41,053 nucleotides of DNA, taken from assembly GCA_028686345.1 (NCBI GenBank), contig JAQUCE010000041.1, forward strand, positions 1-41,053. The letters are read 5' to 3'. The stretch comes from Kiritimatiellia bacterium. GTDB taxonomy: Bacteria; Verrucomicrobiota; Kiritimatiellia; RFP12; UBA1067. A model generated the notes under the pieces. It was given only the letters and a program-made list of their open reading frames with translations, was not told the origin of the DNA and did not search any database. Numbering within the stretch: the stretch's first letter is position 1; each line of letters begins with the position of its first letter. A program made the position numbers and the translations under genes. This document shows, one piece after another, positions 35,833 to 41,053 of this stretch.

Positions 35833-35858
35833 TTGTCGATGCTGCCAAGCATCGACAA
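35833..35858. terminator. Hairpin downstream of the sugar-cluster genes
   Basis: TTGTCGATGCT (35833-35843), loop GCCA, AGCATCGACAA (35848-35858): a perfect 11-bp stem with a four-base loop, about 100 bases after the epimerase stop in a convergent spacer. No T-tract follows, so intrinsic termination is uncertain. Confidence 0.4.
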
Positions 35859-36470
35859 TAAACGCGCCCCCGCGGTCACGGCCCGCGGCTACAGTGCTGC
35901 GCAAGCTGCAAAAGGCACGCAGCCGAGTGATTGTCAAGCCGCAAGCTGCCAGGAATACGCCAGCCGTGCGATTGTCAGGCCGAAGCTGTAGGGCGCGGGC
36001 CGTGACCGCGCCGCCGAGCGAAAGTAAAGCGACACGCGAACCGAAGCTGTAGGGCGCGGGCCGTGACCGCGCCGCCGAGCAAAAGTAGAGTGCAATGCGA
36101 GCTGCAAGCTGCAAGGGATGCGCCAGCCGAGCGATTGTCAGGTCGAAGCTGTAGGGCGCGGGCCGTGACCGCGCCGCCGAGCAAAAGTAGAGTGCAATGC
36201 GAGCTGCAAGCTGCCAGGCGGTTGGCCACAGACGCGCCACCCCGCGGTCACGGCCCGCGGCTACAGTGCTGCGCAAGCTGCAAGAGCCGCGCCAGCCGAG
36301 TGATTGTCAAGCCGCAAGCTGCAAAAGGCACGCAGCCGAGTGATTGTCAAGCCGCAAGCTGCCAGGAATACGTCAGCCGAGCGATTGTCAGGCCGAAGCT
36401 GTAGGGCGCGGGCCGTGACCGCGCCAGCATAGCGAAAGTGTAGCGCTTCGCGAACCGATGCGCTTGGGTA

Positions 36471-36490
36471 AAATTAGTGTCTGTCCCTAA
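36471..36490. repeat. Right copy of the TTAGGGACAG motif, inverted
   Basis: AAATTAGTGTCTGTCCCTAA is the inverted partner of 27371-27390 (18 of 20 bases). Confidence 0.5.
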
Positions 36491-36523
36491 CAATACCCTA
36501 AAAGTGACAATGAAGTCGTGCAA

Positions 36524-36539
36524 GCATCTTTGCAGATGC
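36524..36539. terminator. Small hairpin downstream of the minus-strand giant gene
   Basis: GCATCT-TTGC-AGATGC is a perfect six-base stem with a four-base loop, 60 bases beyond the stop of the minus-strand gene. There is no strong T-tract, so its role is uncertain. Confidence 0.3.
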
Positions 36540-36598
36540 CATGCGATTTGCGCGCTTCATTAAGGTTAAAACTAGGTAACTGTTTTTTGCATGAGCCT

Positions 36599-39500
36599 TT
36601 AATCGCCAACCATTACCCGGAAGAATCCCTTCTGGCTGTTGGTCGGCACAGCCATCTCAAAATAATTTGTTTTAATATTTAGAGTGCCATTAACCGGCTC
36701 CCACTGCGGGGGTGCTAAGGTCGGTGTCCATTCGAGCCAGGCAAATTGTTCGGTTGGTGTCCATTCCAGTCGAACCATATGACCGCTAATCGCTATATCT
36801 GTAATCGTCACAGGCTCAACAACGACGGGATCGGTTGTTAACTCTCCGTAAACAAAAGATTCCATTGACCACGGTGAACTCAGTCCAAGGGAGTCAACTG
36901 CGCAGAGGCGCCAGAAGTAGGTTTTATTGAGCGGAAGCGACCCATAACCGCTGATTGAATTCAGCGCCATGATATTGATCGGCGCAGTCGAGCTTTCAAC
37001 CGCACTCAATAAAATATTGGCAAAGGTATTGTCGGAGGCAATCTCCAACCGATATTCCGCAACGTAATCAGTTGCATCAGAATCAGTGCTTCCCAGCCAG
37101 ACAAACCAGCCAGAGGCATCCGGCAAGTTGGCCTGCGCATAGGGTGACAGGATCAGGGGTGCGGATGGCGCGTGATTCACAATTACCACGTGGAAGGTGT
37201 TAGTGGTGCTCCAACCGCTCAAGTGATTCGAGCTGCTGGTTGCGCGGCTGCGCCACCAATACTGGAGCCCGTCAACCATTTTCACGTCTACCTGCCAGCT
37301 GGTGGTGTTTTCGCCGGATGCCAGCACTGGTAAGCGCGTGACCAATGTTGCCGCTGAGAGATTGGCATTTGTATAGAGTTCGAACTCGTAGCTGGAGTTG
37401 TCGTCCACAATATCAACGGCATTTTCGACTGTCAGCGTTGGATAAGGCACCTTGACCACGCTGCCATCAGCCGGAGAGAGCGGGGTCGGCGCGCTGGGGC
37501 TCACCTCACCGATTGTCAGGCGATCCACAAAGAACTGAGTGGGTTTGTCGCTGTAGTAGGTGTAAGCGCGCAGACGCAAACGGACTCCATTGACTTGGAA
37601 AGCCGCTGGAACCGCAAACTGGAAGCGCTTCCATTGATTGGGGCGCATGTCGATGTCGCCGCTGATGTCCGTCCAAGTTTTACCGCCGGTGTTCGACAGT
37701 TGCGCATGCAGGTAGCAACGGCTGTCATTTATGCCTGCCGCCCACAGTGTCAACTGCGGCGCGACTGAGCCGGCTAGGTTCAACTCGCGACCGAACGATG
37801 CGTAGATTTCAGTATTGGCCGGGGTCCAGGCGATCGGCAGGCTCTCGATGGAGGCCGCGCCTTCGAACGCCGCGTGCGTGGTGACCACCCAGCCGCCGCT
37901 AATCCAGTTTGTCGCGCTATCTTCGAAGCGTTCGTACAGCGGCAGCGGCAGCGCCACCACTGGCAGATGTTCCTCGACGACGATGTCGTCGATCTGCCAG
38001 CCGTCGGCCGTGCCCGACCCGTCGCTCCAGAGGTGAAACCGGATGCGCACATTCGGCGCACCGGCCCACTCGGAGAGGTCGAGCCGCTGCTCCGTCCACT
38101 CGGAGCGTGCGCCGGTGCAAGCATAGCGGTTGTACCATGTGGTGCCGTCCGGCGAGATCTGCAGATAGCCGCGGTCCGTATCGGTCAGGTTGAACCTGTC
38201 GCGGAATGAGAGCACCGGCCAGGTTGCACCGGATAGATTCACCGCTGTCAGCGCATAGTTGTTTTCAACACGGTGGTTGTTGGCGTACGGGCTGTACGGC
38301 GAATCCGAGAGCCACGAACCGCCCGCATTGGTTTCAATGCCCCAGCCGCCGAGGGTGTCCCACAGTCCTAGGTTGGAGAGATTGTCGTTGATCGGCAGGT
38401 TCACCGGAACAGTGGTGGCCTCCGCCTCGTTCGACGGCGTGGCGGTATCATTCAAGTTGTAGACATAGACCCGGTAGTAATATGTTTTCCCGATGGAGAG
38501 TCCGCTGTCGGTAAAGCTGTTTTCCGTCCGGTTGGTAATCGTTCCCACGAGTGTGTCTGCCAGTGTGACCCCAGCGGATTCGCGGCGATACACCTCGTAT
38601 TTCTGGAACGTGCCGGCATTCGCAAACTCCGACCAGGTCAGATCGATTTCCTTGAGGTGCGGCAGCGGCGTGCCGAGCGTCACCCACGTTGGTGCCTCTT
38701 CGATGGTGAGTTTGTCGACCAGGAACTGCGTGCTGCGGTCGTAGCGATAGGTATACGCTTGCAGACGCAGGCGAACCCCGTTCACTCGGAACGCCGGCGG
38801 AACGGCAAATTGGAAGCGCCTCCACCCATCGGGCCGCGCGTCGATGTCGCCGCTGATGTCCGTCCAGCTTTTACCGCCGTTGTTCGACAGCTGTGCGTAC
38901 AGCCGGCAGTATCCGTCATCAACGCCCTTTGCCCACAGGGTCAGCTGCGGGGCGGTCGAGCCAGCTAGGTTCAACTCGCGACCGAACGATGCGTAGATTT
39001 CAGTATTGGCCGGGGTCCAGGCGATCGGCAGGCTCTCAATTGAGGCCGCGCCTTCGAACGCCGCGTGGGTGGTGACCACCCAGCCGCCGCTGATCCAGTT
39101 CGTCGCGCTATCTTCGAAGCGTTCGTACAGCGGCAGCGGCCGGGCTGCTGCCGGCAGATGCTCCTCGACGACGATGTCGTCGATCTGCCAGCCGTCGGCC
39201 GTGCCCGATCCGTCGCTCCAGAGGTGAAACCGGATGCGCACATTCGGCTGGCCGGCCCACTCTGAGAGGTCGAGCCGCTGCTCCCTCCACTCGGAGCGTG
39301 CGCCGGTGCAAGCATAGCGGTTGTACCATGTGGTGCCGTCCGGCGAGATCTGCAGATAGCCGCGGTCGGTATCGGTCAGGTTGAACCTGTCGCGGAATGA
39401 GAGCACCGGCCAGGTTGCACCGGATAGATTCACCGCTGTTAGCGCATAGTTGTTTTCAACACGGTGGTTGTTGGCGTACGGGCTGTACGGCGAATCCGAG

Positions 39501-41053
39501 AGCCACGAACCGCCCGCATTGGTTTCAATGCCCCAGCCGCCGAGGGTGTCCCACAGTCCTAGATCGGAGAGATTGTCGTTGATCGGCAGGTTCACCGGAA
39601 CAGTGGTGGCCTCCGCCTCGTTCGACGGCGTGGCGGTATCATTCAAGTTGTAGACATAGACCCGGTAGTAATATGTTTTCCCGATGGAGAGTCCGCTGTC
39701 GGTAAAGCTGTTTTCCGTCCGGTTGGTAATCGTTCCCACGAGTGTGTCTGCCAGTGTGACCCCAGCGGATTCGCGGCGATACACCTCGTATTTCTGGAAC
39801 GTGCCGGCATTCGCAAACTCCGACCAGGTCAGATCGATTTCCTTGAGGTGCGGCAGCGGCGTGCCGAGCGTCACCCACGTTGGTGCCTCTTCGATGGTGA
39901 GTTTGTCGACCAGGAACTGCGTGCTGCGGTCGTAGCGATAGGTATACGCTTGCAGACGCAGGCGAACCCCGTTCACTCGGAACGCCGGCGGAACGGCAAA
40001 TTGGAAGCGCCTCCACCCATCGGGCCGCGCGTCGATGTCGCCGCTGATGTCCGTCCAGCTTTTACCGCCGTTGTTCGACAGCTGTGCGTACAGCCGGCAG
40101 TATCCGTCATCAACGCCCTTTGCCCACAGGGTCAGCTGCGGAGCGGTCGAGCCGGCTAGGTTCAGCTCGCGTCCAAGTGTGGTGTAGATTTCGGTGTAAG
40201 CCGGGGTCCAGCTAATCGGCAGGCTCTCGATGGAGGCCGCGCCTTCGAACGCCGCGTGGGTGCTGACCACCCAGCCGCCGTTGATCCAGTTCGTCGCGCT
40301 ATCTTCGAAGCGTTCGTACAGCGGCAGCGGCCGGGCTGCTGCTGGCAGATGCTCCTCGACGACGATGTCGTCGATCTGCCAGCCGTCGGCCGTGCCCGAT
40401 CCGTCGCTCCAGAGGTGCAACCGGATGCGCACATTCGGCTGGCCGGCCCACTCTGAGAGGTCGAGCCGCTGCTCCCTCCACTCGGAGCGTGTGCCGGTGC
40501 AAGCATAGCGGTTGTACCATGTGGTGCCGTCCGGCGAGATCTGCAAATGGCCGCGGTCTGTGCTCATCGCTCCCGCCAGATTAAACTTGTCGCGGAAGCT
40601 CAGCACCGGCCAGGTCGCGCCGGATAGATTCACCGCTGTCAGTGCATAGTTGTTTTCAACACGGTGGTTGTTGCTATAGGGGCTGTACGGTGAGTCGGAG
40701 AGCCATGAGCCGCTCGCATTGGTTTCAATGCCCCAGCCGCCGAGGGTGTCCCACAGACCGAGGTCGGTGAGATTGTCGTTGATCGGCGGGTTCACCGGAA
40801 CAGTGGTGGTCTCCGCCTCGTTCGACGGCGTGGCGGTATCATTCAAGTTGTAGACATAGACCCGGTAGTAATAGGTTTTCCCGATGGAGAGTCCGCTGTC
40901 GGTAAAGCTGTTTTCCGTCCGGTTGGTAATCGTTCCCACGAGTGTGTCTGCCAGTGTGACCCCAGCGGATTCGCGGCCATGGATCTCATATTTCTGGAAT
41001 GTACCGTCGGCGGTCGCTTCCGACCAGGTCAGATCGATTTCCTTGAGATGCGG
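36599..41053 (-). CDS. Giant secreted repeat protein, FN3 plus jelly-roll units (5' end outside window)
   Basis: The minus-strand frame is open to the right edge, giving at least 1484 residues. The GTG at 40939 sits inside a repeat (TLVGTITN) and is not a true start. The visible part is built of about 397-residue units. Each holds a fibronectin-III domain (EIDLTWSE...GLSIGKTYYYRVYVYNL), a jelly-roll/MAM-like domain (DTLGGWGIETNAGGSWLSDS...SDGSGTADGWQIDDIVVEEH) and a second such domain (LYERFEDSATNWISGGW...QFLVDKLTIEEA). Two diverged FN3-like domains follow (about 36840-37500; APTPLSPADG, SAPLILSPYA), then a terminal beta domain (LEWTPTEQFAWLEW...GFFRVMVGD) like those of the left-hand giant proteins. 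Repeated jelly-roll domains suggest binding to carbohydrate or surface polymer, and a protease or adhesin head may lie upstream of the window. No catalytic motif is seen. Confidence 0.88.
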   Translation of the reverse strand, partial: PHLKEIDLTWSEATADGTFQKYEIHGRESAGVTLADTLVGTITNRTENSFTDSGLSIGKTYYYRVYVYNLNDTATPSNEAETTTVPVNPPINDNLTDLGLWDTLGGWGIETNASGSWLSDSPYSPYSNNHRVENNYALTAVNLSGATWPVLSFRDKFNLAGAMSTDRGHLQISPDGTTWYNRYACTGTRSEWREQRLDLSEWAGQPNVRIRLHLWSDGSGTADGWQIDDIVVEEHLPAAARPLPLYERFEDSATNWINGGWVVSTHAAFEGAASIESLPISWTPAYTEIYTTLGRELNLAGSTAPQLTLWAKGVDDGYCRLYAQLSNNGGKSWTDISGDIDARPDGWRRFQFAVPPAFRVNGVRLRLQAYTYRYDRSTQFLVDKLTIEEAPTWVTLGTPLPHLKEIDLTWSEFANAGTFQKYEVYRRESAGVTLADTLVGTITNRTENSFTDSGLSIGKTYYYRVYVYNLNDTATPSNEAEATTVPVNLPINDNLSDLGLWDTLGGWGIETNAGGSWLSDSPYSPYANNHRVENNYALTAVNLSGATWPVLSFRDRFNLTDTDRGYLQISPDGTTWYNRYACTGARSEWREQRLDLSEWAGQPNVRIRFHLWSDGSGTADGWQIDDIVVEEHLPAAARPLPLYERFEDSATNWISGGWVVTTHAAFEGAASIESLPIAWTPANTEIYASFGRELNLAGSTAPQLTLWAKGVDDGYCRLYAQLSNNGGKSWTDISGDIDARPDGWRRFQFAVPPAFRVNGVRLRLQAYTYRYDRSTQFLVDKLTIEEAPTWVTLGTPLPHLKEIDLTWSEFANAGTFQKYEVYRRESAGVTLADTLVGTITNRTENSFTDSGLSIGKTYYYRVYVYNLNDTATPSNEAEATTVPVNLPINDNLSNLGLWDTLGGWGIETNAGGSWLSDSPYSPYANNHRVENNYALTAVNLSGATWPVLSFRDRFNLTDTDRGYLQISPDGTTWYNRYACTGARSEWTEQRLDLSEWAGAPNVRIRFHLWSDGSGTADGWQIDDIVVEEHLPVVALPLPLYERFEDSATNWISGGWVVTTHAAFEGAASIESLPIAWTPANTEIYASFGRELNLAGSVAPQLTLWAAGINDSRCYLHAQLSNTGGKTWTDISGDIDMRPNQWKRFQFAVPAAFQVNGVRLRLRAYTYYSDKPTQFFVDRLTIGEVSPSAPTPLSPADGSVVKVPYPTLTVENAVDIVDDNSSYEFELYTNANLSAATLVTRLPVLASGENTTSWQVDVKMVDGLQYWWRSRATSSSNHLSGWSTTNTFHVVIVNHAPSAPLILSPYAQANLPDASGWFVWLGSTDSDATDYVAEYRLEIASDNTFANILLSAVESSTAPINIMALNSISGYGSLPLNKTYFWRLCAVDSLGLSSPWSMESFVYGELTTDPVVVEPVTITDIAISGHMVRLEWTPTEQFAWLEWTPTLAPPQWEPVNGTLNIKTNYFEMAVPTNSQKGFFRVMVGD
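37500..38690. repeat. Long tandem repeat, last unit (1191 bp)
   Basis: This unit aligns with 38691-39881 at a fixed offset of 1191 bases. Its FN3 and first jelly-roll halves are nearly identical to that copy. The part left of about 37760, encoding the end of the second jelly-roll, has diverged (AAGINDSRCYLHAQLSNTGG). Confidence 0.85.
38691..39881. repeat. Long tandem repeat, middle unit (1191 bp)
   Basis: Long stretches are identical to the neighbouring units; for example, 38448-38825 and 39639-40016 encode the same reading in every frame. Confidence 0.88.
39882..41053. repeat. Long tandem repeat, first visible unit (1200-bp period, cut by window edge)
   Basis: This copy carries a nine-base insertion relative to the others (FNLAGAMSTDRGH against FNLTDTDRGY) and more substitutions in its first jelly-roll domain. 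Confidence 0.8.

Larger units (their letters stand above)
35735..36598. other. Convergent spacer holding a GC-rich repeat mosaic
   Basis: There is no believable gene in 864 bases. Open frames here only translate repeats. The core (about 35861-36440) is assembled from a few modules. One is GAAGCTGTAGGGCGCGGGCC with a continuation to CCGTGACCGCGCC, in four copies starting 35982, 36043, 36145 and 36395. Two inverted relatives carry GCGGTCACGGCCCGCGGCTA (from about 35871 and 36234). Another module is CCGAGTGATTGTCAAGCCGC and its GCGATTGTCAGGCCGAAGCT variant (six copies in all). A third is GCAAGCTGC. Spacing is irregular, so this is not CRISPR. It resembles a BIME cluster. Confidence 0.75.

Noticed and set aside
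35731-36276. Reverse-strand frame in the repeat mosaic
   Set aside because: Its product simply repeats the same peptide, because the DNA is a repeat array.
35861-36440. CRISPR array
   Set aside because: The repeats vary in length, occur in both orientations and have irregular, non-unique spacers. No cas genes are nearby.
40939-40939. Start codon of the minus-strand giant gene
   Set aside because: The GTG is an internal Val codon in a conserved repeat (TLVGTITN), and the frame continues to the window edge with matching repeat sequence.

Overview
The window looks like a piece of a PVC-superphylum genome, most likely Kiritimatiellota, Verrucomicrobiota or Lentisphaerota. That placement is an inference from gene content, since no rRNA or tRNA is present. 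The clues are very large secreted multidomain proteins ending in a 'STDL..W...FFRV' domain, thrombospondin-3-like DxDxDG repeats, a Tat-exported Gfo/Idh/MocA oxidoreductase, a HEAT plus ThuA fusion, paired xylose-isomerase-like TIM barrels, and intergenic DNA full of small palindromic repeats.

Region 1 (1-26229, + strand) is a tight co-directional run of six genes, probably one operon: the end of an Ala-rich protein, a 2822-residue exported protein of unrecognised family, an RTX/Calx-beta protein, a parvulin-type (PpiC) foldase that is probably a lipoprotein, a 3546-residue adhesin-like mosaic and a C10 (streptopain-type) cysteine protease. Gaps are at most 48 bases, and one gene pair overlaps by 8 bases. 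A foldase encoded among giant beta-rich exported proteins suggests a dedicated export or surface-assembly set. This is the best candidate here for an undescribed system.

Region 2 (26230-28038) holds a flippase-like (LPG_synthase_TM) membrane protein between two repeat-rich spacers. A 21-bp direct repeat flanks about 454 bp of non-coding DNA.

Region 3 (28011-35734, + strand) begins with a TetR-type regulator carrying a 25-bp palindromic operator at its own start. It continues with a secreted protein of an uncharacterised family, a Gfo/Idh/MocA oxidoreductase, a HEAT/ThuA protein and two sugar isomerase/epimerase TIM barrels. This resembles the carbohydrate or polyol catabolic clusters common in PVC bacteria; the substrate cannot be read from the sequence. 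Several spacers here are hairpin or tandem-repeat elements, some of which supply Shine-Dalgarno sequences or coding ends.

Region 4 (35735-36598) is a convergent spacer built from a GC-rich repeat mosaic. Region 5 (36599 to the right edge, - strand) is the 3' part of a giant secreted protein made of about 397-residue units, nearly identical at DNA level, each with one fibronectin-III and two jelly-roll-like domains. It ends in a C-terminal domain resembling those of Region 1 proteins.
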